A DNA stretch of 64,000 nt from assembly GCA_016764915.1 (NCBI GenBank), contig JAESQY010000033.1:1-64000 (forward strand), given 5' to 3'. This document shows, in pieces, positions 1 through 9,456 of this stretch (its first letter is position 1; each line of letters begins with the position of its first letter). The stretch is from Aliivibrio sp. (lineage in GTDB: Bacteria; Pseudomonadota; Gammaproteobacteria; Enterobacterales; Vibrionaceae). The position numbers and the translations under genes were made by a program. A model generated the notes under the pieces. It saw only the letters and a list, made by a program, of their open reading frames with translations. It did no database searches and was not told the origin of the DNA.

Positions 1-1724
1 CCCACTTCTTCAAGCGTATGGTCGGTATTCATATCAATACCAAAACGCATTCTTAATACCTTGGCTTCACGTGGTGTAAGCCCTTCCAGAGCATCTCGTG
101 TGGTTCGGCGTAAGCCTTCAAACCCGGCTGAGTCACCCGGTGCTTGTATATTTGCATCCTCAATGAAGTCACCCAGATGTGAGTCTTCATCATCACCAAT
201 GGGTGTTTCCATCGATATGGGTTCTTTCGCTATTTTCAGTACCTTGCGAACTTTCTCTTCGGGCATTTCCATGCGTTCTGCCAGTTCTTCCGGCGTAGGC
301 TCGCGGCCCATTTCCTGAAGAACTTGTCTGGAAATACGATTAAGCTTATTGATCGTTTCGATCATGTGTACCGGGATACGAATCGTACGTGCTTGGTCCG
401 CGATTGAACGAGTGATTGCCTGACGGATCCACCACGTTGCGTAAGTTGAGAATTTGTAACCACGACGGTATTCAAATTTATCTACTGCTTTCATCAAGCC
501 GATATTACCTTCTTGGATTAGATCCAAGAACTGCAAACCACGGTTGGTGTATTTTTTCGCAATAGAGATTACCAAACGTAAGTTGGCTTCAACCATCTCT
601 TTCTTAGCGCGACGAGCTTTTGCTTCACCAACAGACATACGACGACTGATGTCTTTGATCGTATCAACTGGTAGGCTAGTCTCTTCTTCAACGAGTTTGA
701 TTTTGAAGATAGCGCGACGAATCTCATCTTCGTAACGAGTCAGTTTTTCGGCGTAGGGTTTACCTGACGCTAACAACGTATCAAACCACTTAGATGAAGA
801 TTCATGACCAGAAAAAGCAGTGATGAAGGTCTTTTTAGGCACTTTACAATGTTCAACACACATACGTAGAATTAATCGTTCTTGCGTACGAACTCTGTCC
901 ATGCTGCTGCGCATTTGTCGAACTAAGTAATCAAACTGTTTTGGTATTAGGCGGAATTCGCGGAATACGGTCGTCAGTTTGCCGGCTGCAGCCCGGGATT
1001 TTTTATGGGAGAGTCCATGCTCTTCAAATGCAAGTTGCATGTTGTGGTATGTGGTACGAAGTTCTGTGAATTTCTCAAGAGCAAGTTCAGGATCGATGCC
1101 TGTATCTTCCTCTTCTTCATCGTCTTCGTCTTCGTCTTTTTTATCTGCGTCTTCAAGCTCTGCTTTACTGAGCTCTGAACCGATGTGTGTGGCTGTCGGT
1201 GCTGCTGAACCATCATCATCTGGGTCAACAAAACCTGAGATGATGTCGGTTAAACGAATTTCTTCAGCTCGAACTTTATCAAATTGATCAAGTAGGTATG
1301 AGATAGCACCTGGAAACTCTGCAACTGAACATTGAACTTGGTTAATACCATCTTCAATGCGTTTGGCAATATCAATTTCGCCTTCACGGGTTAGAAGCTC
1401 TACCGTACCCATTTCACGCATGTACATACGGACTGGGTCGGTTGTGCGGCCAATTTCACTCTCAACAGAAGAAAGTGCAGCGACAGCGGCTTCTTCAGCG
1501 TCTTCATCAGCAACGCTTTCTTTCATCATCAAGTCATCAGCATCAGGTGCTGTTTCAACAACCTGAATGCCCATGTCATTGATCATTTCAATGATGTCTT
1601 CAATCTGTTCTGAATCAACCATGTTTTCTGGTAGATGATCATTGACTTCTGCGTAAGTCAGGTAGCCTTGTTCCTTACCTTTAACGATAAGTAACTTAAG
1701 CTGAGACTGCGGATTTTGCTCCAT
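1..1724 (-). CDS. rpoD: RNA polymerase sigma-70 factor RpoD (partial, C-terminus outside window)
   Basis: Primary (housekeeping) sigma factor that directs RNA polymerase to most promoters. Reading leftward from ATG at 1724, the protein starts [20 protein letters not shown], the usual sigma-70 region 1.1. It continues through a very acidic low-complexity stretch (Asp/Glu-rich, about 1090-1145) in the non-conserved region, then regions 2-3, and is cut in region 4 at [20 protein letters not shown]. About 574 residues are present; roughly 40 residues, including the helix-turn-helix that reads the -35 box, lie beyond position 1. It is the last gene of the rpsU-yqeY-dnaG-rpoD order on this strand, 149 nt after dnaG, a gap that may hold its own promoter. 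Identification is very secure. Confidence 0.97.
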   Translation of the reverse strand, partial: MEQNPQSQLKLLIVKGKEQGYLTYAEVNDHLPENMVDSEQIEDIIEMINDMGIQVVETAPDADDLMMKESVADEDAEEAAVAALSSVESEIGRTTDPVRMYMREMGTVELLTREGEIDIAKRIEDGINQVQCSVAEFPGAISYLLDQFDKVRAEEIRLTDIISGFVDPDDDGSAAPTATHIGSELSKAELEDADKKDEDEDDEEEEDTGIDPELALEKFTELRTTYHNMQLAFEEHGLSHKKSRAAAGKLTTVFREFRLIPKQFDYLVRQMRSSMDRVRTQERLILRMCVEHCKVPKKTFITAFSGHESSSKWFDTLLASGKPYAEKLTRYEDEIRRAIFKIKLVEEETSLPVDTIKDISRRMSVGEAKARRAKKEMVEANLRLVISIAKKYTNRGLQFLDLIQEGNIGLMKAVDKFEYRRGYKFSTYATWWIRQAITRSIADQARTIRIPVHMIETINKLNRISRQVLQEMGREPTPEELAERMEMPEEKVRKVLKIAKEPISMETPIGDDEDSHLGDFIEDANIQAPGDSAGFEGLRRTTRDALEGLTPREAKVLRMRFGIDMNTDHTLEEV

Positions 1725-1873
1725 AGATGATATCCAACTTCTGGTCTAGGTGAAGAATTTAGTATGCGCGATGCAAACCGCTTATATTAGCAAATTTCTA
1801 TGTTGTTGACTACTTACCCAATATATATAGTTAAAGCGGCGGATTTTGCCTACTTTTAATAGATATTTTGGTA

Positions 1874-3634
1874 TTAACTGGGACGATTAATCGATAATTG
1901 ATTTAATTCCCGTTTCTCTTCGACTGATAAGCCGACGCTATTTGATTTCGCTTTCAACATGTCCATTCGCTGTTCGATGCACTGGTTAAGTATTTTATCC
2001 AATGCGTCGGTAAAAACATCTTGTTGATTATCTTGATCTAACAGCAAATCCCAGCCTGCCAATCGAGATAGTAGTGGTTCACTTTTATTACCACGCCAAT
2101 GTTCTATTAATTGGCCTGTGGAGATATGGGGGTTCTCTCTGCATATATCAAGTAGTGCTGTAAATAAACTTAGTCCAGGAACGGATAACTGACCAACTTC
2201 AGAAAGATCAGGAACCAGTTCAACTAAGCTTGGTTTTTGAATCAGCAGCGCGATCGCTTCTCTCATTGGTGTGCGTTTAATATCGGGCAGTGGTCTTCTT
2301 TTTGTACTGCTTTCAATAGGAGAAGATAACAGCTTTTCTAACTGTTTTTCATCAGGCACGCCAATTAATACACCGAGTCGCTTCAATAGATGGATTTTGA
2401 GGGTTTTCCCCAATACTTTATCTATTAACGGAACCGCGAGAACTTGCAGCTTGGCCAATGCCTCTTTGCTGTTGCTGTTCACTTGTTTTAAAAGATTGCT
2501 ATAAAAGAACTCAATTAACTCTGTGGCATCGGTGACTTGTTGCTCAAAAATCTCTTTGCCAAAGCTGCGAATATAGGTATCAGGGTCTTCACCGTCGGGT
2601 AAAAACATAAATTTAAGTTGTTTGCCATCATTTAGGTATGGCAGAGCATTCTCCATGGTACGCCAAGCGGCCTCACGTCCAGCATTATCGCCATCGTAAC
2701 AACAGACAACGGTGCTGGTTTGACGAAATAGCATTTGTATATGATCGCCAGTGGTTGATGTTCCCAGTGAGGCAACGGCATAATCGACGCCAAACTGGCC
2801 GAGGGCCACCACATCCATATAACCTTCAACAACTAAAACTTTAGGTGGTTCACGGTAAGCTTGAAGCACCTCGTATAGGCCGTAAAGTTCTTTGCCTTTA
2901 TGGAAAATTGGCGTTTCAGGAGAATTTAAATATTTGGGTTTTTCATCGCCAAGTACTCGTCCACCAAAAGCGATAACACGTCCGCGTCTGTCTCGTATTG
3001 GAAACATAATACGACCACGAAAACGGTCATAACGATGACCTTTATCGTTTTCAATTAACATCCCACCGGAGACTAACAGATCTTGGTTTGTTTTCTCTTG
3101 GCCAAAATTACTGCGCACTAAGTCCCATTCGTCGGCCACATACCCAATACCGAATTTCTGGACAATTTCACCAGAAAGTCCTCGATTTTTGAGATAGGTA
3201 ATTGCGGCACTATTTGCGGAGGATTTTAATTGGGAACGATAAAATTGACTGATGCTGTTCATCAAGTCATAAAGATCGCGTTTTTCACTCTTATTTGCCG
3301 TTGGAGAAGTGGAAGTTGGACCGCCAACGGTTTGCTCTCTTGGTACATCTAATCCAAATTGTTGCGCGATGTCTTCAATCGCTTCAACAAACTCTAAACG
3401 GTCAAACTCCATCATGAAGTCAATAGCATTACCATGAACGCCACAGCCAAAGCAGTGATAGAATTGCTTCTCTTGGCTGACTGAGAAAGAGGGGGTTTTT
3501 TCGTTATGGAAAGGGCAGCATGCGCCGTAGTTCTTACCCTGTTTTTTCAGTTTTACACGCGCATCAATGAGGTCGACTATGTCAACTCGAGCGAGTAAAT
3601 CATCAATAAAACTACGGGGAATAAGACCGGCCAT
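1874..3634 (-). CDS. dnaG: DNA primase DnaG
   Basis: Makes the RNA primers for chromosome replication and works with DnaB helicase. The N-terminal zinc-binding domain shows CCPFHNEKTPSF and FYHCFGCG (zinc ligands Cys-His-Cys-Cys, about residues 38-65). The Toprim catalytic core follows with VVEGYMDVVALGQFGV and CCYDGDNAGREAA, then a C-terminal helicase-binding region. At 586 residues it is the normal length. An in-frame GTG lies two codons upstream (3640), but the ATG at 3634 is preferred: it begins MAGLIPRSFIDDLLAR as in relatives, and AGG lies five bases before it. It sits between yqeY and rpoD in the macromolecular synthesis operon, with a hairpin in the gap to yqeY. Confidence 0.96.
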   Translation of the reverse strand: MAGLIPRSFIDDLLARVDIVDLIDARVKLKKQGKNYGACCPFHNEKTPSFSVSQEKQFYHCFGCGVHGNAIDFMMEFDRLEFVEAIEDIAQQFGLDVPREQTVGGPTSTSPTANKSEKRDLYDLMNSISQFYRSQLKSSANSAAITYLKNRGLSGEIVQKFGIGYVADEWDLVRSNFGQEKTNQDLLVSGGMLIENDKGHRYDRFRGRIMFPIRDRRGRVIAFGGRVLGDEKPKYLNSPETPIFHKGKELYGLYEVLQAYREPPKVLVVEGYMDVVALGQFGVDYAVASLGTSTTGDHIQMLFRQTSTVVCCYDGDNAGREAAWRTMENALPYLNDGKQLKFMFLPDGEDPDTYIRSFGKEIFEQQVTDATELIEFFYSNLLKQVNSNSKEALAKLQVLAVPLIDKVLGKTLKIHLLKRLGVLIGVPDEKQLEKLLSSPIESSTKRRPLPDIKRTPMREAIALLIQKPSLVELVPDLSEVGQLSVPGLSLFTALLDICRENPHISTGQLIEHWRGNKSEPLLSRLAGWDLLLDQDNQQDVFTDALDKILNQCIEQRMDMLKAKSNSVGLSVEEKRELNQLSINRPS

Positions 3635-3685
3635 AACCACCTAGATGTTAATCACTAATTACAGATAAGAGTATATTTTGAATAC

Positions 3686-3725
3686 AAACAAGCCGCGCAT
3701 ACCATTAAAGGTAGCACGGCTTGTT
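3686..3725 (-). terminator. Intra-operon hairpin between yqeY and dnaG (attenuator or partial terminator)
   Basis: An 8-bp outer stem (ACAAGCCG with CGGCTTGT) and a 4-bp inner stem (TACC/GGTA) are followed, on the minus strand, by a T-rich but interrupted tract. In E. coli a partial terminator between rpsU and dnaG keeps primase far below ribosomal protein S21. The same role is inferred here, placed after yqeY. Confidence 0.6.
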
Positions 3726-3741
3726 GTAAAATAGGTTCGGT

Positions 3742-4185
3742 TTAAGACAGTTTAGCTTTCACTAGTTGGCTTACTTTACCCATGTCAGCACGGCCTTGAA
3801 GCATAGGTTTTAAAACACCCATTAACTTACCCATATCTTGCATGCTAGTAGCGCCAGATTCAGTCATTGCCTTGTTTAAACACTCGGCAACCTCTTCATC
3901 GGTTAATGCTATTGGCATAAATTCATCAAGAACGGCAATCTCTGCAGTCTCGATATCAGCAAGATCGGTTCGACCTGCTTTCGTGAACTGATTAACAGAA
4001 TCACGACGTTGTTTGATCATTTTTGTCAGAACAGCAATGGTTTCATCGTCAGTCAAGGTTACTCGATTGTCGATTTCACGCTGTTTAATTTCTGACAAAG
4101 CCAAACGAATAGTGCCAAGACGAGTTTTCGCCCTGGCCTTCATAGCTGACTTTTGCTCATCTTTGAGTTGATCAATTAGAGCCAT
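3742..4185 (-). CDS. yqeY: GatB/YqeY domain protein
   Basis: A 147-residue protein of the YqeY family, which resembles the tail domain of the GatB tRNA amidotransferase subunit. It starts MALIDQLKDEQKSAMKAR and has the family's KMIKQRRDSVNQF and DMGKLMGVLKPMLQGRADM motifs. It is all helical with no membrane segment. The precise function is not established; a link to tRNA or aminoacylation is suggested by the domain. It lies between rpsU and dnaG, a frequent position in Vibrionaceae and other gammaproteobacteria, and is probably co-transcribed with rpsU (25-nt gap). Confidence 0.93.
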   Translation of the reverse strand: MALIDQLKDEQKSAMKARAKTRLGTIRLALSEIKQREIDNRVTLTDDETIAVLTKMIKQRRDSVNQFTKAGRTDLADIETAEIAVLDEFMPIALTDEEVAECLNKAMTESGATSMQDMGKLMGVLKPMLQGRADMGKVSQLVKAKLS

Positions 4186-4210
4186 AACTAAATCCTTATA
4201 GGTTCAGTTA

Positions 4211-4426
4211 TTAGTACATACGTACGCGACGAGCATTTTCGCGAGACAGCTTTTTAGCGTGACGCTTTTGAGCTGCAGCTTTAGCGCGTTTGCGAACTGT
4301 AGTTGGTTTTTCGTAGTGCTCACGACGACGCACTTCAGAAAGAACACCTGCTTTTTCACAAGAGCGTTTGAAGCGACGTAGAGCTACGTCAAATGGTTCG
4401 TTTTCACGTACTTTAATTACTGGCAT
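4211..4426 (-). CDS. rpsU: 30S ribosomal protein S21
   Basis: A small basic 71-residue protein of the 30S subunit that helps mRNA binding at initiation. It starts [20 protein letters not shown] and ends with an Arg/Lys-rich tail ([14 protein letters not shown]), exactly the family length. It is the first gene of the rpsU-yqeY-dnaG-rpoD operon and is divergent from tsaD, the classical arrangement. An AGGTGAAAGG ribosome binding sequence lies just before the ATG. Confidence 0.98.
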   Translation of the reverse strand: MPVIKVRENEPFDVALRRFKRSCEKAGVLSEVRRREHYEKPTTVRKRAKAAAQKRHAKKLSRENARRVRMY

Positions 4427-4496
4427 ATGCCTTTCACCTCAGGGGTTATAATTTGCTGGCGGTTATATGACCAGCTTGTTTAAAAATGGTGCGAAA

Positions 4497-4525
4497 TTTT
4501 AATCTGATCTTGGGGTATTTGTAAA
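4497..4525 (-). promoter_or_regulatory. Putative sigma-70 promoter of the rpsU operon
   Basis: On the minus strand, TTTACA (4525-4520) and TTAAAA (4502-4497) are separated by exactly 17 bases, about 70 bases before the rpsU start codon. Both boxes are moderate matches to consensus and the spacing is ideal. This is inference from sequence only. Confidence 0.5.
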
Positions 4526-4604
4526 GCATTCTTACCTAAGATCTGGTTAATTTCTTTTTTGAGCTGTAACATTAGCCCTAAATGGACCATAAACAGAGTA
4601 AATA

Positions 4605-5624
4605 ATGATAATTTTAGGCATCGAAACTTCGTGTGATGAAACAGGGGTTGCCATTTTCGATGAAGAAAAAGGCCTGTTAGCTCATCAATTGTACAGCCAG
4701 ATAAAACTTCACGCAGATTATGGGGGTGTTGTACCAGAATTAGCGTCTCGTGACCATGTAAAAAAAACCATTCCATTAATTAAAGCGGCTTTGGCAGACG
4801 CCAATTTGACCTCAGATGATATTGATGGCATCGCTTACACTGCCGGTCCTGGCTTAGTCGGTGCACTGTTAGTTGGGGCAACGATTGGACGCAGTTTGGC
4901 GTACGCTTGGGATGTGCCAGCGGTGCCAGTTCATCATATGGAGGGTCATCTGCTTGCACCAATGCTTGAAGACAATGCACCAGCATTCCCATTTGTGGCG
5001 CTGTTGGTCTCTGGTGGCCATACCATGATGGTTGACGTGAAAAAGATAGGAGAGTATCGGATTCTAGGAGAATCGGTTGACGATGCCGCAGGGGAGGCTT
5101 TTGATAAAACGGCTAAGTTGATGGGGTTAGACTACCCTGGTGGTCCGTTGCTGTCCAAACTGGCTGAAAAAGGAACCAAAGGTCGCTTTGTTTTCCCTCG
5201 TCCGATGACCAATCGTCCTGGAATGGACTTTAGCTTTTCAGGTTTGAAAACATTTGCCGCTAACACGGTGCGTGCCAATGACAACGATGAACAGACTAGA
5301 GCTGATATTGCCTATGCGTTTCAAGAGGCAGTGGTTGATACTCTGACGATTAAATGCAAACGGGCATTGAAAGAGACCGGTTATAAGCGCTTAGTGATTG
5401 CAGGCGGAGTAAGTGCGAATACGTCTTTGCGCAAAGAGCTTGAAGCGACGATGAAAAAAGTAGGAGGAGAGGTGTTTTATCCTCGTACTGAGTTCTGTAC
5501 CGATAATGGTGCGATGATCGCGTATGCTGGTATGCAGAGGTTAAAAAGTGGTGAAAAATCCGACTTGAGTGTTACTGCAAAACCGAGATGGCCTATTGAT
5601 CAATTAGAGCCTGTGAACAGTTAG
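4605..5624 (+). CDS. tsaD: tRNA N6-adenosine threonylcarbamoyltransferase TsaD
   Basis: Transfers the threonylcarbamoyl group to adenosine 37 of tRNAs that read ANN codons, together with TsaB, TsaC and TsaE. The 339-residue protein starts [14 protein letters not shown] (ASKHA ATPase fold). It carries the metal-binding HMEGH motif at residues 111-115, plus SGGHT and GGVSAN nucleotide-binding loops. Full length, with no frameshift. It is divergent from rpsU and converges on plsY, with a shared terminator between them. Confidence 0.97.
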   Translation: MIILGIETSCDETGVAIFDEEKGLLAHQLYSQIKLHADYGGVVPELASRDHVKKTIPLIKAALADANLTSDDIDGIAYTAGPGLVGALLVGATIGRSLAYAWDVPAVPVHHMEGHLLAPMLEDNAPAFPFVALLVSGGHTMMVDVKKIGEYRILGESVDDAAGEAFDKTAKLMGLDYPGGPLLSKLAEKGTKGRFVFPRPMTNRPGMDFSFSGLKTFAANTVRANDNDEQTRADIAYAFQEAVVDTLTIKCKRALKETGYKRLVIAGGVSANTSLRKELEATMKKVGGEVFYPRTEFCTDNGAMIAYAGMQRLKSGEKSDLSVTAKPRWPIDQLEPVNS

Positions 5625-5629
5625 ACAGG

Positions 5630-5655
5630 AAGCCTGATGATGATCAGGCTTTTTT
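5630..5655. terminator. Bidirectional terminator between tsaD and plsY
   Basis: A perfect 9-bp stem (AAGCCTGAT/ATCAGGCTT) with a 4-base loop is followed by a T run on the plus strand and preceded by A residues. It lies between two converging genes, right after the tsaD stop. Confidence 0.85.
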
Positions 5656-5658
5656 ATG

Positions 5659-6252
5659 CTACTTTTTTTTCTGCCATATTTTAGGTTCAACGCCTTCAAT
5701 GAAACGTTTGATATTCTCATTATGCCTAAACACAATTAAGCAAGAGAGCATGGCGACAGGAATCGTATATTGTGGTTTGATAAACCAAGTAAAAAGTGGA
5801 GCCAATAGTGCAGCACTCATTGACGCTAATGATGAATAACCCGTAACAATCACCATGGTTAACCAAGCAGCAAACAACATACCAGTAAGATCTAAACCAA
5901 TTGGAGCCAATGCTCCAAGTGCAGTCGCTACTCCCTTGCCACCTCTAAAGTGAAAAAACAGCGGGTACATGTGACCAAGGCAAGCTGACACACCTAGCAT
6001 ACCTAAAATGAAGGGATTAAAGTCTAAATAGTACCCACTCCATACCGGGATCATGCCTTTTAGAATATCGGAAAGAAGCACCAAAGCTGCAGCCCCTTTT
6101 CCACCAATCCGAAATACATTGGTCGCGCCTGGATTATGAGAACCAGAGAGGCGGGGATCGGGTAACTTTTTTAATCGACAGATCAATACCGCACTCGATA
6201 TCGAGCCTAATAGGTAGGCACAAATGATCATTATAAGAGTGAGTGGTGTCAT
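5659..6252 (-). CDS. plsY: Glycerol-3-phosphate acyltransferase PlsY
   Basis: Inner membrane enzyme that adds the first acyl chain to glycerol-3-phosphate from acyl-phosphate in phospholipid synthesis. The 197-residue protein has about five hydrophobic segments and the three conserved PlsY loops: [35 protein letters not shown] and the late HNENIKRF. It starts [20 protein letters not shown] at ATG 6252. The tsaD-plsY-folB neighbourhood is conserved across enteric and vibrio genomes. Confidence 0.95.
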   Translation of the reverse strand: MTPLTLIMIICAYLLGSISSAVLICRLKKLPDPRLSGSHNPGATNVFRIGGKGAAALVLLSDILKGMIPVWSGYYLDFNPFILGMLGVSACLGHMYPLFFHFRGGKGVATALGALAPIGLDLTGMLFAAWLTMVIVTGYSSLASMSAALLAPLFTWFIKPQYTIPVAMLSCLIVFRHNENIKRFIEGVEPKIWQKKK

Positions 6253-6393
6253 CTCTTCTATTTTCCTTACAACGAGCTTAGAAATCTATGCTGATTGGGT
6301 TGTTTTATAGTATATTTCTATTCCTTTCAAGGATACTACGTGTTTTTAGCGGTATTAGGTATCCGACCTGTTATAAAAAAAGCGTGAATAAAA

Positions 6394-6747
6394 ATGGATT
6401 TAGTATTTATAGAACAACTTGAAATTATTACCACTATTGGCGTTTATGATTGGGAACAACAAATTAAGCAGAAACTCGTGCTGGATCTTGAGATGGCGCA
6501 TGATAATAAACCAGCAGCGGCATCGGACGATGTTGAGTTTGCACTTAATTATGCAGCAGTAAGTGAAGCGGTGACTGAGCACATTGCTAATGGTCAATTT
6601 CTACTGGTTGAACGTGTCGCTGAAGAGGTTGCTGAACTGATCATGAGCAAGTTCAATGTACCTTGGATTAAAGTGCGATTGACCAAACCTGGCGCGGTAG
6701 TGAATGCCAGTGGTGTGGGTGTGGTGATTGAACGCGGTCAACGATGA
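6394..6747 (+). CDS. folB: Dihydroneopterin aldolase FolB
   Basis: Cleaves 7,8-dihydroneopterin to 6-hydroxymethyl-dihydropterin in folate synthesis. It is 117 residues, the family length, starting MDLVFIEQLEIITTIGVYDW, with the substrate-contact region ALNYAAVSEAVTEH and the catalytic Lys region VRLTKPGAV. Its stop overlaps the folK start by 4 nt, so the two consecutive folate enzymes are translationally coupled. Confidence 0.95.
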   Translation: MDLVFIEQLEIITTIGVYDWEQQIKQKLVLDLEMAHDNKPAAASDDVEFALNYAAVSEAVTEHIANGQFLLVERVAEEVAELIMSKFNVPWIKVRLTKPGAVVNASGVGVVIERGQR

Positions 6748-7247
6748 ATACGGTATATATTGGCATTGGTTCCAATATTGAGCGTGAGCACCATGTTTTA
6801 GTGGCGATTGAGAAGTTGAAGAATATAGACTCATCACTTCGTTATTCTACCGTATTTGAAGCAGAGCCTGTGGGCTTTTGTGGCAGCAGTTTTTTTAATC
6901 TGGCGGTGGAATTAACCACGTCACTATCACTCTCCCAATTGTCATCAAAGCTTAAAACTATTGAGCTAGAATTAGGGCGACGGGTTGATGCGAAGAAAAA
7001 TGAAGATCGAACCATTGATCTTGATATTTTGTTGTTTGGTGAAGAAACATCAAGCTCGCCAAAGATACCAAGAGACGATATCTACAAATTTGCTTTTGCA
7101 TTGTGGCCGCTGTTTGAACTGTGTCCACAACGTGTGATCCCCGGAGATGGGCGCACGGTAGCCGAATTATGGCATTCGTTTGAGCATGATCAGGTGCTTA
7201 AGGCCGTAAATTTACAACATATTAAGGGAAGTAATGAGTTACTTTGA
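6744..7247 (+). CDS. folK: 2-amino-4-hydroxy-6-hydroxymethyldihydropteridine pyrophosphokinase FolK
   Basis: Transfers pyrophosphate from ATP to the FolB product. The 167-residue protein has the N-terminal IGIGSNI, the [10 protein letters not shown] loop and the signature [11 protein letters not shown], whose two Asp bind magnesium. It overlaps folB by 4 nt and uppP by 14 nt, giving a tight three-gene unit. Genomes of this group may carry a second folK near panB, so this could be one of two paralogues; that cannot be judged from this window. Confidence 0.92.
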   Translation: MNTVYIGIGSNIEREHHVLVAIEKLKNIDSSLRYSTVFEAEPVGFCGSSFFNLAVELTTSLSLSQLSSKLKTIELELGRRVDAKKNEDRTIDLDILLFGEETSSSPKIPRDDIYKFAFALWPLFELCPQRVIPGDGRTVAELWHSFEHDQVLKAVNLQHIKGSNELL

Positions 7248-8037
7248 AGCATTTGCTTTAGCTTTAATTCAAGGGCTAACTGAGTTCTTACCAGTATCAA
7301 GTTCAGCACATTTAATTCTACCTTCCCAGCTGTTTGGCTGGCAAGATCAGGGGCTTGCATTTGATGTGGCGGTGCATGTCGGCACTTTAGCGGCTGTGAT
7401 TATCTATTTTAGAAAAGAGGTGGTCACGCTGTTATCAGCCTGGTGGGCATCGATATTTAAATCAGAACATAATAAAGAGTCTAAGTTAGCTTGGATGATC
7501 GCGTTGGCGACGGTTCCTGCCGCTCTATTTGGCCTGTTAATGAAAGATGTTATCGAGATCTACTTGAGAAGCATGTGGGTGATTGCAACCACCACGATCA
7601 TTTTTGGTCTACTGCTTTGGTGGGTCGATAGAAAGGCAAAACAGACGGAAGATGAGTATCAAACTGGGTGGAAAAAAGCGTTGTTTATCGGTATTGCTCA
7701 AGCTTTAGCGATAATACCGGGTACGTCAAGATCGGGTGCCACAATTACCGCCGCACTCTATTTAGGTTTTACTCGTGAAGCGGCAGCACGTTTCTCTTTT
7801 TTAATGTCAATTCCGATTATTACGTTAGCGGGAAGTTACTTAAGCCTTAAACTTGTCATGGGATCTGAACCGGTTCATGTCGGTTTCTTAGTGGTTGGTA
7901 TTATCACTTCATTTTTAAGTGCTTACCTCTGTATTCATCTGTTTCTAAAGATCATTACTAAGATGGGCATGACCCCGTTTGTGATCTATCGATTATTATT
8001 AGGTTTTGGATTGTTGATTTTACTCTCTACTCAATAA
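7234..8037 (+). CDS. uppP: Undecaprenyl-diphosphatase UppP (BacA)
   Basis: Integral membrane phosphatase that recycles the lipid carrier undecaprenyl pyrophosphate for peptidoglycan and other polymers; overproduction gives bacitracin resistance in E. coli. The 267-residue protein has about eight membrane segments and the two active-site motifs [14 protein letters not shown] (near the N-terminus) and PGTSRSGAT. The ATG lies within the end of folK. It supplies the carrier used by MraY and MurG in the dcw cluster elsewhere in this window. Confidence 0.96.
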   Translation: MSYFEAFALALIQGLTEFLPVSSSAHLILPSQLFGWQDQGLAFDVAVHVGTLAAVIIYFRKEVVTLLSAWWASIFKSEHNKESKLAWMIALATVPAALFGLLMKDVIEIYLRSMWVIATTTIIFGLLLWWVDRKAKQTEDEYQTGWKKALFIGIAQALAIIPGTSRSGATITAALYLGFTREAAARFSFLMSIPIITLAGSYLSLKLVMGSEPVHVGFLVVGIITSFLSAYLCIHLFLKIITKMGMTPFVIYRLLLGFGLLILLSTQ

Positions 8038-8054
8038 CTGGCAGTGTCAGTGAT

Positions 8055-8082
8055 AATAAAGGAGCCGATTGGCTCCTTTATT
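8055..8082. terminator. Bidirectional terminator between uppP and cca
   Basis: A perfect 12-bp stem AATAAAGGAGCC/GGCTCCTTTATT with a GATT loop lies between converging genes. Its right arm runs into the stop codon of cca. The T tract is short. Confidence 0.7.
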
Positions 8083-9304
8083 ATAATGCGAGTTTACATC
8101 GTTTTATTGCTTCGACTCTCTGTTTGGTTAACTCAACTCGAATATCCGCGCCAGTAAACCCACTTGCAACAATCTGCTTAACCTCGACACTGAGTGCGGC
8201 CTTAAAGGCGCCGCGAACGGTGTCTGCTTGTGAATAAATTTTATGTTCGAATCCGGTACGTCCTTTAAAGTCAGCGGTACAGCAGAGAACCAATTGCTCA
8301 ACGCGTACGGGTTTTCTCCACGCATCAATCTTGTCAAACAGCTTAATGAAAGTGGTCGCCTTGAGCTCATTTGCGTGATGAACATTGGTGTGGTGTTCGC
8401 ATACGATCAGTGCCAAATCACGATATTCATTAGGCACTTTTACTCGTTTACAGAGCTGTTTAATGACATCTAGGCCTCGTTGTTCATGCATTTTATGGCT
8501 AGGAAGAATCTCTTTTGGGGTAAGGGCCTTACCCAGATCGTGCATTTGAGAGGCAAATCTAATCAGTAAATGTGGACTCAATAGAGCGGCTTGTTGAGCA
8601 ACCATTACGGTGTGTATTCCAGTATCAATCTCCGGGTGCCACTGCTTGGGTTGTGGTACACCATAAAGAGCATCGATCTCCGGCAGGACGACGCGAAGTG
8701 CTCCACATTGTCGTAATACGGTCAAAAACTGCTGAGGGTTATCGTAATTCAAAGATTTTTGCCACTCTTGCCATACTCGCTCTGCGGTTAACTCTGACAG
8801 CTCTCCACTGGTAACAATTTGACCCATCAACGCGATGGTTTCATCAGCGATAGTAAAGCCCAAATGGTGGAAGCGGGCGGCAAATCGAGCAACTCGAAGC
8901 ACTCTTAATGGATCCTCAACAAACGCAGAGGAAACATGACGCAAAACTCGCTGTTTAAGATCATCCAATCCATTATAAGGATCAATCAATTGGCCATTTT
9001 CATCTTGAGCAATCGCATTGATGGTTAAATCTCGGCGGATTAAATCTTGTTCTAAAGTAACGTCTGGACTGGAGTAGCAAGTAAAGCCTTTATAGCCTCT
9101 GCCTGCTTTACGCTCTGTTCTTGCGAGCGCAAACTCCTCTTTGGTTTTTGGGTGTAAAAAGACGGGGAAATCTTGGCCTACAGTTTGGTATCCTAATGCG
9201 GTCATCGCTTCAGGTGTTGAGCCTACGACTACCCAATCACGGTCTTTTATTGCTAAACCAAGTAACGCATCTCGGACTGCGCCACCGACTAGATAAGTCT
9301 TCAC
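8081..9304 (-). CDS. cca: Multifunctional CCA tRNA nucleotidyltransferase / HD phosphohydrolase
   Basis: Adds or repairs the 3' CCA end of tRNAs. The nucleotidyltransferase head has [14 protein letters not shown] and DRDWVVVGS. The [11 protein letters not shown] and [12 protein letters not shown] motifs follow, then a C-terminal HD domain with HDLGKALTP. The open frame reaches 9349, but GTG at 9304 is chosen: it gives [12 protein letters not shown], matching the start of relatives, and AAGGA lies about seven bases upstream. That gives 407 residues against 412 in E. coli. Converges on uppP. Confidence 0.94.
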   Translation of the reverse strand: MKTYLVGGAVRDALLGLAIKDRDWVVVGSTPEAMTALGYQTVGQDFPVFLHPKTKEEFALARTERKAGRGYKGFTCYSSPDVTLEQDLIRRDLTINAIAQDENGQLIDPYNGLDDLKQRVLRHVSSAFVEDPLRVLRVARFAARFHHLGFTIADETIALMGQIVTSGELSELTAERVWQEWQKSLNYDNPQQFLTVLRQCGALRVVLPEIDALYGVPQPKQWHPEIDTGIHTVMVAQQAALLSPHLLIRFASQMHDLGKALTPKEILPSHKMHEQRGLDVIKQLCKRVKVPNEYRDLALIVCEHHTNVHHANELKATTFIKLFDKIDAWRKPVRVEQLVLCCTADFKGRTGFEHKIYSQADTVRGAFKAALSVEVKQIVASGFTGADIRVELTKQRVEAIKRCKLAL

Positions 9305-9456
9305 TGTTAATTCCTTACTGGCAAACATCGGCAAATATATGAGTATCATACAAGATTGACAGATCTTTCTTTACTTTCCAACGTTCAATGTTAATTTGCA
9401 TATATCATGCTGCTTATCAAGTCGATTCAATAACGGTATATCGTAAAGAAGGTTAA

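Noticed and set aside
979..1287. Serine-rich open frame antisense to rpoD
   Set aside because: It is the mirror image of the acidic low-complexity segment of RpoD (runs of GAA/GAT codons read backwards); no ribosome binding site.
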